Source of the DNA: CANMXU01 sp052030545
Lineage (GTDB): Bacteria; Pseudomonadota; Gammaproteobacteria; Enterobacterales; Alteromonadaceae
Length of the DNA: 64,000 nucleotides
Direction of reading: 5' to 3'
Assembly: GCF_052030545.1 (NCBI RefSeq)
Contig: NZ_JBPDIH010000007.1
Span: 186,001-250,000, forward strand
The notes beneath the pieces were generated by a model that did no database searches, was not told the DNA's origin, and was given only the letters and a program-made list of their open reading frames with translations. Each line of letters starts with the position of its first letter. The stretch's first letter is position 1. A program made the position numbers and the translations under genes. Below, piece by piece: positions 26,585 to 35,701 of the stretch.

Positions 26585-27586
26585 TTATTTGGTTGGTGGC
26601 GCAGTAGTGCTTTCTCGCACCATGAATTCATGAGGAAGAATATATTCTTGTTGGCTTAACTCTTTACCTTCCAGCAAATTATAAAGAATATTCATTGCCG
26701 TATGGCCCATTTCTGTCGCGGGCTGCGAAATAGTGGTTAATGTAGGATCAATATATTTTGCTACTTCCAAATCGTCAAAGCCGGTAACAGAGATATCGGT
26801 AGGTACTTTTAAGCCTGATGATTTTAGCCCTTTTATTGCACCAATAGCCATTTGGTCGTTAAAGGCAACAATCGCGGTAGGTCTTTTGTCCATATGGACA
26901 AATTGTGTGGCAGCATTTAAGCCTGACCATTTTGAATAGTCCCCTTGTAAAACAATGCTTTCATCGTAAGGGATACCTGCTTCTTCCAGCGCAGCTTTAT
27001 AACCACTTAAGCGATTAATTGAATGTGGATTATCACTAATACCTGTAATTGCACCAATTCGCTTGTGACCGAGAGATAACAAATAATCCACGACTGTTTT
27101 CTGCGCATTTGCATTATCAATTCGAACTGAAGGGTAGGGAGTGCCAACACAGCCACAGGCATTTACAACGGGGAAGTCCCTACCAACAAAAGTGCTAGTG
27201 TCTTCTTCCCTATGAGGGCGAAGTTGAATAACGCCATCTGCTTGGCTTGTATCTATAAGTTTTAAATAGTCTTTTTCACGCTCTAACGAATCACGTGAAT
27301 CACCCAAAAGTACATTAAAGCCTTTTTGGCGTGCAACATCTTCAATACCTTTAACAACAGTTGAAAAGAAGGGATTGGCCAATTCAGGCACAAGTACTAA
27401 AACTGCGTAACTTCTATGAAAGCGAAAGTTTCGCGCGAGCATGTTTGGTTTATAACCAATTTTATCAATAGCATCTTGCACCTTTTTTAGCGCTTTTTCT
27501 GATACTTTTTCAGGTGAGCTTAACGCTCTAGAAACGGTTGCTGTTGATACACCGGCAAGTTTAGCGACTTCTCTGATATTAGACAT
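26585..27586 (-). CDS. LacI-family transcriptional repressor of the mannan locus
   Basis: A 333-residue LacI/GalR regulator. Residues 1-55 hold the HTH and hinge (IREVAKLAGVSTATVSRALSSPEKVS, then NMLARNFR). A periplasmic-binding-like effector domain follows, with VPELANPFFSTVVKGIED and the FNDQMAIGAIKGL and GFDDLEVAKYIDPTLTTISQP blocks. The AGGAAA site supports the start. Six TAACCGGTTA palindromes before the mannan units are the kind of even, CG-centred site LacI proteins bind. One (27830) is in the divergent gap to the transporter, about 245 bp from its own start, so autoregulation is possible. The inducer is probably a mannose-containing disaccharide or sugar phosphate. Confidence 0.9.
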   Translation of the reverse strand: MSNIREVAKLAGVSTATVSRALSSPEKVSEKALKKVQDAIDKIGYKPNMLARNFRFHRSYAVLVLVPELANPFFSTVVKGIEDVARQKGFNVLLGDSRDSLEREKDYLKLIDTSQADGVIQLRPHREEDTSTFVGRDFPVVNACGCVGTPYPSVRIDNANAQKTVVDYLLSLGHKRIGAITGISDNPHSINRLSGYKAALEEAGIPYDESIVLQGDYSKWSGLNAATQFVHMDKRPTAIVAFNDQMAIGAIKGLKSSGLKVPTDISVTGFDDLEVAKYIDPTLTTISQPATEMGHTAMNILYNLLEGKELSQQEYILPHEFMVRESTTAPPTK

Positions 27587-27926
27587 GAATATTTCCTATA
27601 GGTAACAAGTAAAGCCGTACATAGTGCTGATGAAACAGTTACAAAAAGTGTTTCATTAGCATACTTAAGATAGCAAAATCGTCAGTTAGCATATTAACAT
27701 GCTGAATAATATACTAAAGTACTTGATGTTGCGCTATGCGGTGAACATTATTATAGAGATAAATGTAACAATCTTAAAGGGTTTTAATGTTTTTACTATA
27801 AAAAGGTAAGATAAATTGACTTACCGTTAGTAACCGGTTACATTGGTGTCAAATTAAAATAATATATGGAACTCGAACAATTAACTATTTTGAGTATTGT
27901 TGGGGTTTAACATTGGGTTTAATGAC
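27587..27926. promoter_or_regulatory. Divergent control region, repressor and sugar transporter
   Basis: 340 bp, AT-rich. TTGACT at 27816-27821 and TACATT at 27839-27844, 17 bp apart, form a possible promoter for the transporter, with the operator at 27830-27841 covering the spacer and -10. Repression by occlusion is the natural reading. Nothing coding was seen. Confidence 0.5.
27830..27841. promoter_or_regulatory. LacI-type operator GTAACCGGTTAC (4 of 6)
   Basis: Perfect palindrome about 85 bp before the transporter start, overlapping a putative -35/-10 pair. Likely repressor site. Confidence 0.82.
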
Positions 27927-29333
27927 ATGACAGTATTAGCAAATAGACCAGATATTAAAGAAAAAATAGGTTACGGATTAGGCGATTTTGCATCTTCTAT
28001 GTATTGGAAGTTTTTTTCAGTGTACTTAATGGTGTTTTATACCGATATTTTTGGCATTAGCGCGGCAGCTGTTGGCACTATGTTTTTAATAACCCGTATC
28101 TGGGACACTGCCAACGACCCAATTGTTGGTGTATTGTCAGACAGAGTTAATTCTCGCTGGGGAAAATTCCGTCCTTTCATTTTATTTGGCGCAGTTCCTT
28201 TTGCGTTAATAGGTATACTTACTTTTACAACCCCTGATTTATCAACTCAAGGAAAGCTTGTTTATGCTTATGTGACTTATACGTTAATGATGATGGCATA
28301 TACGATTGTAAATGTGCCTTATGCGTCATTATTAGGGGTAATGTCATCTCATACTGAGGATCGTACCGCACTAGCATCGTACCGTATGGTATTTGCATTT
28401 GCCGGTAGTATTTTTGCATTTTTATTGATTGACCCACTGATTTCATTTTTTAGTGACATTGGCACTGGCGAACCAGATCTTGAACGTGGTTGGATGTTGA
28501 CTATGGTGGTTTATGGTGTGATTGCCGCAGGGCTTTTTTTCTGTACTTTTGCGCTAACCAAAGAGCGCATACAGCCACCAAAATCACAAAAAAACTCCAT
28601 TAAAGCAGATTTAAAAAATTTACTGGCTAATAAACCTTGGTTTATTTTACTCGGCGCTGCGTTGTCGACCCTAATATTTAATAGCATGCGTGATGGCTCG
28701 GCTGTTTATTACTTTAAATACTATTTTGAGATAGAAAGCATTGAGCTGTTAGGCTTTAGTCTTGGCGTTACCACCACCTATTTAATTGTAGGGCAAGCAG
28801 CTAATATATTGGGTGTGGTTTTAGCTAAACCTATTTCAGCGATACTAGGTAAAAAGCAAACTTTTATGTTCGCCATGTTTGGTGCGGCAATTTTTAGCTG
28901 CGGTTTTTATTTTATGAATGAACAGCAATTCTTATTCATTCTTCTTTTACAAGTCCTTGTTAGCATATGTGCGGGCATTATATTTCCGCTGCTTTGGTCA
29001 ATGTATGCCGATATTGCTGACTATTCTGAACATACTACTGGGCGTCGTGCGACCGGACTTATTTTCTCATCATCTTCTTTTTCACAAAAAATGGGTTGGA
29101 CTTTAGGTGGTGCTATGACGGGTTGGACCTTAGCTATTTTTGGCTACGAAGCAAACGTCGAGCAAACGGAGCAGGCCAAAGAAGGACTTAAATTAATGAT
29201 CAGCTTTATACCAGCGGCTGGCGCGCTATTGTCAGGTTTGTTTATTATTTTCTATAAGCTCACTGACGATGTTGTCGCTGATATTAATAAGCAACTAATG
29301 GATAAACGTGAATTAGAGCAGTCTGCTAGCTAG
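27927..29333 (+). CDS. GPH-type MFS sugar:cation symporter
   Basis: A 468-residue, 12-helix transporter of the glycoside-pentoside-hexuronide (MelB-like) family. N-terminal YGLGDFASSMYWKFFSVYLMVFYTDIFG, the loop ITRIWDTANDPIVGVLSDRVNSRWGKFRPFIL with the cation/sugar-site Asp residues, and the second-half DIADYSEHTTGRRATGLIFSS are typical. The start is the ATG at 27927; a TTG ten codons upstream is possible, and neither has a strong ribosome site. It should carry mannobiose or short mannooligosaccharides across the inner membrane with Na+ or H+. It precedes the GH130-epimerase-PGI genes, which have their own operator 56 bp after its stop. Confidence 0.9.
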   Translation: MTVLANRPDIKEKIGYGLGDFASSMYWKFFSVYLMVFYTDIFGISAAAVGTMFLITRIWDTANDPIVGVLSDRVNSRWGKFRPFILFGAVPFALIGILTFTTPDLSTQGKLVYAYVTYTLMMMAYTIVNVPYASLLGVMSSHTEDRTALASYRMVFAFAGSIFAFLLIDPLISFFSDIGTGEPDLERGWMLTMVVYGVIAAGLFFCTFALTKERIQPPKSQKNSIKADLKNLLANKPWFILLGAALSTLIFNSMRDGSAVYYFKYYFEIESIELLGFSLGVTTTYLIVGQAANILGVVLAKPISAILGKKQTFMFAMFGAAIFSCGFYFMNEQQFLFILLLQVLVSICAGIIFPLLWSMYADIADYSEHTTGRRATGLIFSSSSFSQKMGWTLGGAMTGWTLAIFGYEANVEQTEQAKEGLKLMISFIPAAGALLSGLFIIFYKLTDDVVADINKQLMDKRELEQSAS

Positions 29334-29388
29334 TTTAGGTAAATTAATAACATATAAAGTATCGTCGCTGTTAATTAGTTCTTAAAAT

Positions 29389-29400
29389 GTAACCGGTTAA
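29389..29400. promoter_or_regulatory. LacI-type operator GTAACCGGTTAA (5 of 6)
   Basis: Palindromic core TAACCGGTTA with one outer mismatch, about 50 bp before the GH130 gene and 55 bp after the transporter gene. It suggests a separate regulated promoter for the phosphorylase unit. Confidence 0.78.
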
Positions 29401-29448
29401 CTTTTCTGCGCTACGTAGATAAAGGCGATTTTTCTGCAAGAGGTAATA

Positions 29449-30618
29449 ATGACTATTTTTAAAAAACGATTGGATAATTTAACTAACGCACAAAAAGTGT
29501 TGATTTCCCGAGAAAATTCACCAAAAGAACATTCAAATGGCATTTATCAACGCTATGTTAATCCAATCGTTACGCCTGAGCATATTCCACTGAATTGGCG
29601 CTACGACTTAAATGAACAAAGCAATCCGTTTTGTATGGAGCGTATCGGTGTTAACGCAACGCTAAACTCAGGCGCTATTCGTTTTAATCATAAATTTGTC
29701 ATTGTCGTGCGGGTTGAAGGTAACGATCGTAAATCATTTTTTGCGGTTGCTGAAAGTGACAATGGCATCGACAATTTTACCTTTTGGGAACGTCCAGTTG
29801 TAATGCCTGAAACTGATAGACCTGATACTAATGTTTATGACATGCGTTTAACTCAACATGAAGATGGCTATATTTACGGCTTATTCTGCACTGAACGTAA
29901 AGATGAAACTATGCCGCATGATACCTCAGCGGCAGAAGCTCAATGTGGTATTGCTCGCACAAAAGATCTAATTAACTGGGAGCGCTTACCTGATTTAATT
30001 ACTCACTCTGGCCAGCAACGTAATGTAGTTTTACACCCTGAATTTGTCGACGGAAAATATGCATTATATACGCGTCCGCAAGATGGCTTTATTTCTGTCG
30101 GTGGTGGTGGTGGTATTGGCTGGGGTCTTGCTGACTCGATGGAAAATGCTGAAGTGAAAGAAGAAGTTATCATCGATAATAAAGTTTACCACACCATTAA
30201 AGAAGTTAAGAATGGTCAAGGACCCGCGCCAATAAAAACCTCTGAAGGTTGGTTACACTTAGCCCATGGCGTACGTAATACCGCAGCTGGTTTACGTTAC
30301 GTACTTTATGTCTTTATGACTGAGATAGAGCACCCTTGGGTGATCACACACGCACCTGCGGGGCATTTTATTGCTCCTGAAGGTGATGAACGTGTTGGCG
30401 ATGTATCTAACGTAGTATTTTCAAATGGTTGGGTAGTCAATGACAGTGGCGAAGTATTTATTTATTACGCTTCTTCAGATACACGTATGCATGTAGCTAC
30501 CTCGACGGTTGAGCAGCTTGTTGATTATGTGAAGCATACGCCAGAAGATGAATTGTATTCTGCTAAATCAGTGCAAGCGATCAACGCACTTATCAACCGT
30601 AATAAAGCTGTTTTGTAA
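29449..30618 (+). CDS. GH130 family mannoside phosphorylase (GH130_1-like, mannosyl-glucose phosphorylase)
   Basis: A 389-residue cytoplasmic five-bladed-propeller enzyme. The N-terminal NPIVTPEHIPLNWRYDLNEQ, ERIGVNATLNSGAIRFNHKFV with FVIVVRVEG, and NVYDMRLTQHEDGYIYGLFCTERKD (containing the family's catalytic Asp region) match the GH130_1 group. The type enzyme there is 4-O-beta-D-mannosyl-D-glucose phosphorylase. Reaction: mannosyl-1,4-glucose plus phosphate gives mannose 1-phosphate plus glucose. The next gene, 11 bp on, is the epimerase that makes its substrate from mannobiose, and the mutase at 23812 takes the product. AGAGG ribosome site. Activity on longer mannosides (GH130_2 type) is less likely given the partner. 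Confidence 0.9.
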   Translation: MTIFKKRLDNLTNAQKVLISRENSPKEHSNGIYQRYVNPIVTPEHIPLNWRYDLNEQSNPFCMERIGVNATLNSGAIRFNHKFVIVVRVEGNDRKSFFAVAESDNGIDNFTFWERPVVMPETDRPDTNVYDMRLTQHEDGYIYGLFCTERKDETMPHDTSAAEAQCGIARTKDLINWERLPDLITHSGQQRNVVLHPEFVDGKYALYTRPQDGFISVGGGGGIGWGLADSMENAEVKEEVIIDNKVYHTIKEVKNGQGPAPIKTSEGWLHLAHGVRNTAAGLRYVLYVFMTEIEHPWVITHAPAGHFIAPEGDERVGDVSNVVFSNGWVVNDSGEVFIYYASSDTRMHVATSTVEQLVDYVKHTPEDELYSAKSVQAINALINRNKAVL

Positions 30619-30629
30619 AAGGATTTTAT

Positions 30630-31847
30630 ATGTCACAGCAACTTGCAATGCCAGTGCAAAAATTAAAGCTAGAATTTATGCAAGAGCAAAATAATATCAC
30701 CGACTGGTGGTATAAAAATACGCTTGATGAAGAAAATGGTGGTTTTATTGGCGAAGTTTCTAGTAGCGGAATGCGTATGGAATGCGCAAACAAAGGCATT
30801 ATTTTAAATACACGATTACTTTGGTATTTTAGTGAAGCTGCGCTATTTACCAAGTGTGAAAATACTTACCAATTGGCTGAGCGTGCTTACCACTATTTAA
30901 TGACTTATTTTGACGATCCTGAGCATGGCGGTGTTATATGGGAAGTCGATTATTCTGGCCACTTAGTAGATAGTAAAAAACAAACCTATGCACAGTCTTT
31001 TGCTATTTACGGCTTATCATCTTATTACCAGTTAACCGGTGACAAACAAGCCATCAATAAAGCTATGTCTTATTTTGATTTGCTCGAAGCGAAAACCCAT
31101 GACGATGACCGAGGTGGTTATTTAGAAGCGTTTGATCGTCAGTGGCAAGAAATTGATGATATGCGTTTAAGCGACAAAGATGACAACTTGCCAAAAACCA
31201 TGAATACCCATTTACATATATTAGAAGCGTATGCAAATTTGCAAAAAGTATATCCTAGTGAAAAAGTCGCGGCAGCACTGAAGCGACTTATTGGCTATTT
31301 TCAAGGTTCAATCATTGATCACTCTAACTATCATTTACGACTCTTTATGTGTCGTAATTGGGGCGATCATTCAAAAGCCTATTCATACGGGCATGATATA
31401 GAAGCTAGCTGGTTACTCTATAAATCACTAAGAATTTTGAAAAACCCTAAAACCACAGCACAAGTTACGCCAAGTGTTATTAAACTGGCTGAAACGTGTC
31501 TTGCTGAAGGTATTGGTGAACTTGGTCAAGTTCTTGATGAAATTGATATTAAAACTAACCAATTACATAAAGGTAGCGTCTGGTGGATTCAGGCCGAGGC
31601 TATAGTTGGTTTCTTAAATGCTTTTCACTTAACCGGTAATCCTGCTTTTTATAACGCGGTTGTGAAGATTTGGGAATTCACTAAAAAGTATCATATTGAC
31701 GCGAAGCACGGCGAGTGGCATTGGATGTCGATTTTAGATCAAGGTGAAGATTACAATATTAACAAGGCCGGTTTTTGGAAAGGCCCATATCACAATGGTC
31801 GAGCAATGATAGAGGCGATTAAACTCCTCGACGAGTTATATCTATAA
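30630..31847 (+). CDS. Cellobiose/mannobiose 2-epimerase
   Basis: A 405-residue AGE-superfamily enzyme of the cellobiose 2-epimerase type. NGGFIGEVSSSGMRMECANKG (cf. the NGGF...KG start of this group), MNTHLHILEAYANL and YSYGHDIEASWLLYKSL supply the catalytic His residues, with WWIQAEAIVGFLNAF and EWHWMSILDQG near the end. It epimerises the reducing-end sugar, converting beta-1,4-mannobiose to mannosyl-glucose in the cytoplasm. It lies between the GH130 and PGI genes, 11 bp behind the former, with an AAGGA site. The pairing with GH130_1 is the established Bacteroides fragilis and Ruminococcus mannobiose route, which supports the assignment. Confidence 0.9.
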   Translation: MSQQLAMPVQKLKLEFMQEQNNITDWWYKNTLDEENGGFIGEVSSSGMRMECANKGIILNTRLLWYFSEAALFTKCENTYQLAERAYHYLMTYFDDPEHGGVIWEVDYSGHLVDSKKQTYAQSFAIYGLSSYYQLTGDKQAINKAMSYFDLLEAKTHDDDRGGYLEAFDRQWQEIDDMRLSDKDDNLPKTMNTHLHILEAYANLQKVYPSEKVAAALKRLIGYFQGSIIDHSNYHLRLFMCRNWGDHSKAYSYGHDIEASWLLYKSLRILKNPKTTAQVTPSVIKLAETCLAEGIGELGQVLDEIDIKTNQLHKGSVWWIQAEAIVGFLNAFHLTGNPAFYNAVVKIWEFTKKYHIDAKHGEWHWMSILDQGEDYNINKAGFWKGPYHNGRAMIEAIKLLDELYL

Positions 31848-31922
31848 GCTTTAAATAAAATTAATTCAAAAAAGCAGCGGGGGTAGCTCCGATGTGTTTA
31901 AAATAAATGAAATGAGAATACT

Positions 31923-33572
31923 ATGACAGCCAGAACTCAATTAGCCAGCTGGCAAGCACTAACCCTGCATGCTCAATCGATGAAGCAGCAGCATATGAAT
32001 GACTTATTTGCCGCTGACGCACAGAGATTTGATAAATTTACCGTTCAATTACCTGAATTTTTACTCGATTACTCTAAGAACTTATTAACCGATGAAACAC
32101 TTGATAGATTAATAGCCTTAGCAAAAGATTGTGATGTTACGGGTTGGCGCGAAAAAATGTTTAACGGTGAACGCATTAATAAAACAGAAGATCGTGCCGT
32201 ACTGCATACCGCGCTTCGAAATCGCGCTCAAACGCCATTGTTTTTAGATGGAGAAAATATTACTGAAGCGGTACAAAACACATTAGATAAAATTCAACAC
32301 TTTAGTGACAAAATTCGTCAAGGATTGTGGAAAGGCTATTCAGGAAAGCGCATCACTGACGTGGTTAATATTGGCGTTGGTGGTTCTAATTTAGGTCCGC
32401 AAATGGTGACTGAAGCACTTAAAGCATATAGTGATGATAGTGTAAATGTGCACTATGTTTCGAATGTTGACGGTATGCAAATCGCCAGTGTATTAAGACC
32501 TCTAAGCCCAGAAAATACGTTATTTATCGTCTCCAGTAAAACATTTACCACCACCGAGACCATGACCAATGCTCGCACGGCAATGAATTGGTTAACATCG
32601 GCATCGTTTAGTGACTCGGCCATTGAACAGCACTTTGTTGCCGTTTCATCTAATAAAATTAATGCCGCGGCTTTCGGCATCAAAGAAGAAAATATTTTTG
32701 ATATGTGGGATTGGGTCGGTGGTCGTTTTTCTTTGTGGTCGGCGATTGGCTTGCCAATTGCTATAGACTTGGGTTTTGATAACTTTCTCGACTTACTTAA
32801 AGGTGCACATGAAATCGACCAGCATTTTTGTCAAGCACCTTTGGCTGAAAATGCACCGGTGATCATGGCATTATTAAGTGTATGGAATTGCACCTTTTTA
32901 GGTTTTCGCTCGCAAGCAATTCTGCCCTATGATCAAACTTTGCATATGCTTGCCGCATACATGCAACAAGCCGAAATGGAAAGTAACGGTAAGTCGGTTA
33001 CTATGGCAGGTGAAGAAATTATTTACCCGACGGTGCCTTCTATTTGGGGCGAGCTAGGTATTAATGGCCAACATGCTTTTTATCAGTATTTGCATCAAAG
33101 CAATAATATAGTGCCGGCTGATTTTATTGGCTCTATTGAAAGTATTACACCCGTTAAAGGTCATCATGAAACCTTAATGGCTAACTTCTTTGCGCAAACA
33201 AAAGCGTTAATGCAAGGCGTAAATGAAGAGCAAGTCAAAGCAGATTTACACGCCAAAGGTCGTAGTGATGATTACATTAAAAAAGTAGCGCCTCATAAAG
33301 TTCATAAAGGCAACCGCCCTTCTAACACCTTGTTAATGGATACCATTTCACCAAAATCTTTAGGTGGCTTAATTGCCCTGTATGAGCATAAAATATTTGT
33401 TCAGGGAATTATTTTAGATATTTGTTCATTCGACCAATGGGGTGTTGAACTGGGCAAAGGCTTGGCTAATGAAATTCAACAAGAATTAGAGTCAGCAACC
33501 ACGTTCAATGTTCATGACAATTCAACTTCGGGCTTAATTACCCATTATAAAAAAAGCAAACAACTCGCTTAG
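31923..33572 (+). CDS. pgi: Glucose-6-phosphate isomerase
   Basis: A 549-residue enzyme with both PGI signatures: VVNIGVGGSNLGPQMVTEAL and FIVSSKTFTTTETMTNA in the first half, WDWVGGRFSLWSAIG in the middle, and DQWGVELGKGLANEI with catalytic Lys near the end. It interconverts glucose 6-phosphate and fructose 6-phosphate. Its place behind the epimerase and GH130 genes, ahead of a strong terminator, makes it part of the mannan unit. It may be a second pgi in the genome, induced to join glucose from the phosphorylase reaction and fructose 6-phosphate from mannose. No glucokinase is encoded nearby. Confidence 0.95.
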   Translation: MTARTQLASWQALTLHAQSMKQQHMNDLFAADAQRFDKFTVQLPEFLLDYSKNLLTDETLDRLIALAKDCDVTGWREKMFNGERINKTEDRAVLHTALRNRAQTPLFLDGENITEAVQNTLDKIQHFSDKIRQGLWKGYSGKRITDVVNIGVGGSNLGPQMVTEALKAYSDDSVNVHYVSNVDGMQIASVLRPLSPENTLFIVSSKTFTTTETMTNARTAMNWLTSASFSDSAIEQHFVAVSSNKINAAAFGIKEENIFDMWDWVGGRFSLWSAIGLPIAIDLGFDNFLDLLKGAHEIDQHFCQAPLAENAPVIMALLSVWNCTFLGFRSQAILPYDQTLHMLAAYMQQAEMESNGKSVTMAGEEIIYPTVPSIWGELGINGQHAFYQYLHQSNNIVPADFIGSIESITPVKGHHETLMANFFAQTKALMQGVNEEQVKADLHAKGRSDDYIKKVAPHKVHKGNRPSNTLLMDTISPKSLGGLIALYEHKIFVQGIILDICSFDQWGVELGKGLANEIQQELESATTFNVHDNSTSGLITHYKKSKQLA

Positions 33573-33594
33573 GTGATTCAAGTGAGTTGTTTTT
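33558..33594 (+). terminator. Terminator overlapping the end of pgi
   Basis: AAACAACTCGCTT (33558-33570) pairs with AAGTGAGTTGTTT (33580-33592) through one G-T pair, and a T run extends to 33594. The stem uses the last codons and stop of pgi. It closes the GH130-epimerase-pgi unit. Confidence 0.8.
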
Positions 33595-33649
33595 GTTGAA
33601 TGTTAATAATGAGTAAGCATCCACAACAGAAAATTAAAGAGAGAAGCTT

Positions 33650-35584
33650 GTGATTAAATATTTATTATCAGCAATGGTATTATTAGGTACATGTTCAGCT
33701 ATGGCGCAAACATTATCGGTTGCTCAAGTTTTCTCTGACGACATGGTGTTACAGCGTCAGCAAGTCATTAACGTTTGGGGGAAAGGCCCTGCGGGCGAAA
33801 ACGTTACGGTAACGCTCAATAAACAGCGTCACTCTGGTGTAGTTTCTGAAAATGGTCGCTGGCGTATCGCCGTAGATAAAATGTCTGCAGGCGGTCCGTA
33901 TCGGATGCATATTGCTTCTGCAAACGAATCACTCAATATTGACAATGTGTTAGTTGGCGATGTTTGGCTCGCCTCTGGTCAGTCGAACATGGAATGGAAA
34001 CTTGATTGGGAAACCACCAATTGGCAACAAGAAAAAGCAGATGCTGAATATCCGGATATTCGCTTTTTTAACATGAATACCGATGTCAAAGTACGCCCGA
34101 GTCGTGAAATAAAAAGCAAAGGCTGGCAGCAAGCAAGTCGTGAAAACGTCGGTGACTTTTCTGCAGTTGCTTGGTTTTTTGCCAAACAATACCACTTAAA
34201 CAAAAACATCCCGATTGGCATTATTGAAAGCAATGTTGGCGGTACGCCAGCAGAAGCATGGACACCCATGCCAACCTTGCTTAATTTTGACAGCTATAAG
34301 CAACAAATCACGGATATGTTAGAAAATCCATCAGCATGGCAACAGCGCATTAAACAAAGAGGTATTAATGAGCAACAGAAATGGCAACTGATCAATGATA
34401 GCCACGCCATTGACACTTTAGGGTTGCATTTAAGTGATTATGACGACAGTCGTTGGAACCAAATTTATGTGCCGTTTAAAAATACGTTAACGGATATCGT
34501 TTGGCTACGAAAAAGCATTAATTTAACCGATGAATCTTTACTACAACTTTCTGCAGCAGATGCGACGCTTTTCTTCGGTGATATCAATCAAGGAGGGAAA
34601 ATTTTTGTTAATGGCCTATTGGTCGCTAATGAAGGGTGGCAAGACCAAACTCAAATCATCACATTACCTAAAAAGTTACTTAAAAAAGGCAAAAATACCA
34701 TCGCACTTCGCGTTGTCAATACTTGGGACAATAGAGTGAAAGTCGGTAATACTGACGAAGTTTGGTTAAGTTTAGGCGCTGAAAAAATATCGTTAGCGGG
34801 TAAGTGGCGTTACGCTAATAACATTGAGCAAAAAATGCCTGAGGTGGAACGGATCAGTAGTTGGCCTGCAGGTTTGTACAATGCCATGATAAACCCATTA
34901 ACGGGCTTATCAATGAAAGGCGTTATTTGGTATCAAGGCGAAAGCAATGTTGGCCGCGCACAAGAATATCAAACCTTATTTCCTAGTATGATCACTAGCT
35001 GGCGGGAAAGCTGGGGCATAGGTGACTTTCCGTTCTTATTTGTGCAATTGGCAAGTTTTTTACCTCAAAAAGCAACTCCTTCAGACAGCAACTGGGCTGA
35101 ATTAAGAGAAGCTCAAACTAAAACCTTATCGTTAAAAAATACTGGCATGGCAGTAACTATCGATATTGGTGATGCTGAAGATATTCATCCTCGTAATAAA
35201 AAAGAAGTAGGCCGAAGGTTATGGTTAGCCGCTCAGTCTGTGGCTGATAACAATACAAAACCTTATTTTGGGCCGGCTTTTGCAAAAACCAAGATAAACG
35301 ACCAGCAGTTAACAGTGCAATTTACCACTCAGTCGGCGCTTAAAGTTAAAGGTACAGCACTTCTTGGTTTTGAACTGGCAGGTTTAAATGGCGTTTATTA
35401 CCATGCTAAAGCGCAAGTTATTAGCGCCAATACCATTGTATTATCGTCGCCAGCGGTAAGTGAACCAAAAGCTATTCGTTATGCTTGGGCTGATAACTCT
35501 CCTGCGAATTTATACGATGGTGAAGGCTTACCAGCGATACCTTTTCGCTACGGTGAACAATTAATGTCAAAGAATTCCAAGTGA
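33650..35584 (+). CDS. Secreted SGNH/SASA-domain carbohydrate esterase
   Basis: A 644-residue exported esterase (signal peptide 1-20 ending SAMA, GTG start after an AGAGAGAAG site). The N-terminal beta domain (about 20-100) is LSVAQVFSDDMVLQRQ...VWGKG. The catalytic SGNH domain follows with block I ASGQSNMEW (Ser112), GVIWYQGESNVGRA as the glutamate-containing block, and GDAEDIHPRNKKEVGRRL supplying the Asp/His. Between them (about 240-420) a beta insertion typical of sialate-O-acetylesterase-like enzymes is present. In a mannan locus the likely job is removal of acetyl groups from mannan or glucomannan oligosaccharides in the periplasm; sialic-acid action is improbable here. It has no operator of its own and follows a terminator, so its promoter is unclear. 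Confidence 0.82.
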   Translation: MIKYLLSAMVLLGTCSAMAQTLSVAQVFSDDMVLQRQQVINVWGKGPAGENVTVTLNKQRHSGVVSENGRWRIAVDKMSAGGPYRMHIASANESLNIDNVLVGDVWLASGQSNMEWKLDWETTNWQQEKADAEYPDIRFFNMNTDVKVRPSREIKSKGWQQASRENVGDFSAVAWFFAKQYHLNKNIPIGIIESNVGGTPAEAWTPMPTLLNFDSYKQQITDMLENPSAWQQRIKQRGINEQQKWQLINDSHAIDTLGLHLSDYDDSRWNQIYVPFKNTLTDIVWLRKSINLTDESLLQLSAADATLFFGDINQGGKIFVNGLLVANEGWQDQTQIITLPKKLLKKGKNTIALRVVNTWDNRVKVGNTDEVWLSLGAEKISLAGKWRYANNIEQKMPEVERISSWPAGLYNAMINPLTGLSMKGVIWYQGESNVGRAQEYQTLFPSMITSWRESWGIGDFPFLFVQLASFLPQKATPSDSNWAELREAQTKTLSLKNTGMAVTIDIGDAEDIHPRNKKEVGRRLWLAAQSVADNNTKPYFGPAFAKTKINDQQLTVQFTTQSALKVKGTALLGFELAGLNGVYYHAKAQVISANTIVLSSPAVSEPKAIRYAWADNSPANLYDGEGLPAIPFRYGEQLMSKNSK

Positions 35585-35626
35585 ATTAACAAGAACAGAT
35601 AGATAAAAATATTACTTAATTATAAT

Positions 35627-35638
35627 GTAACCGGTTAC
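35627..35638. promoter_or_regulatory. LacI-type operator GTAACCGGTTAC (6 of 6)
   Basis: Perfect palindrome about 65 bp before the second esterase gene, overlapping TATAAT-like sequence at 35621-35626. Likely repressor site. Confidence 0.8.
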
Positions 35639-35701
35639 TATGGGCGAGTGTAAATGAATGATGCTGCGTAGAAACTAATAAGAAGAAATGGGGAAGCAAA
35701 G

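Noticed and set aside
33650..35584. Sialic-acid metabolism (sialate O-acetylesterase)
   Set aside because: The domain name suggests it, but no nan genes are present and the context is a mannan locus. Deacetylation of plant or algal mannan is more likely.
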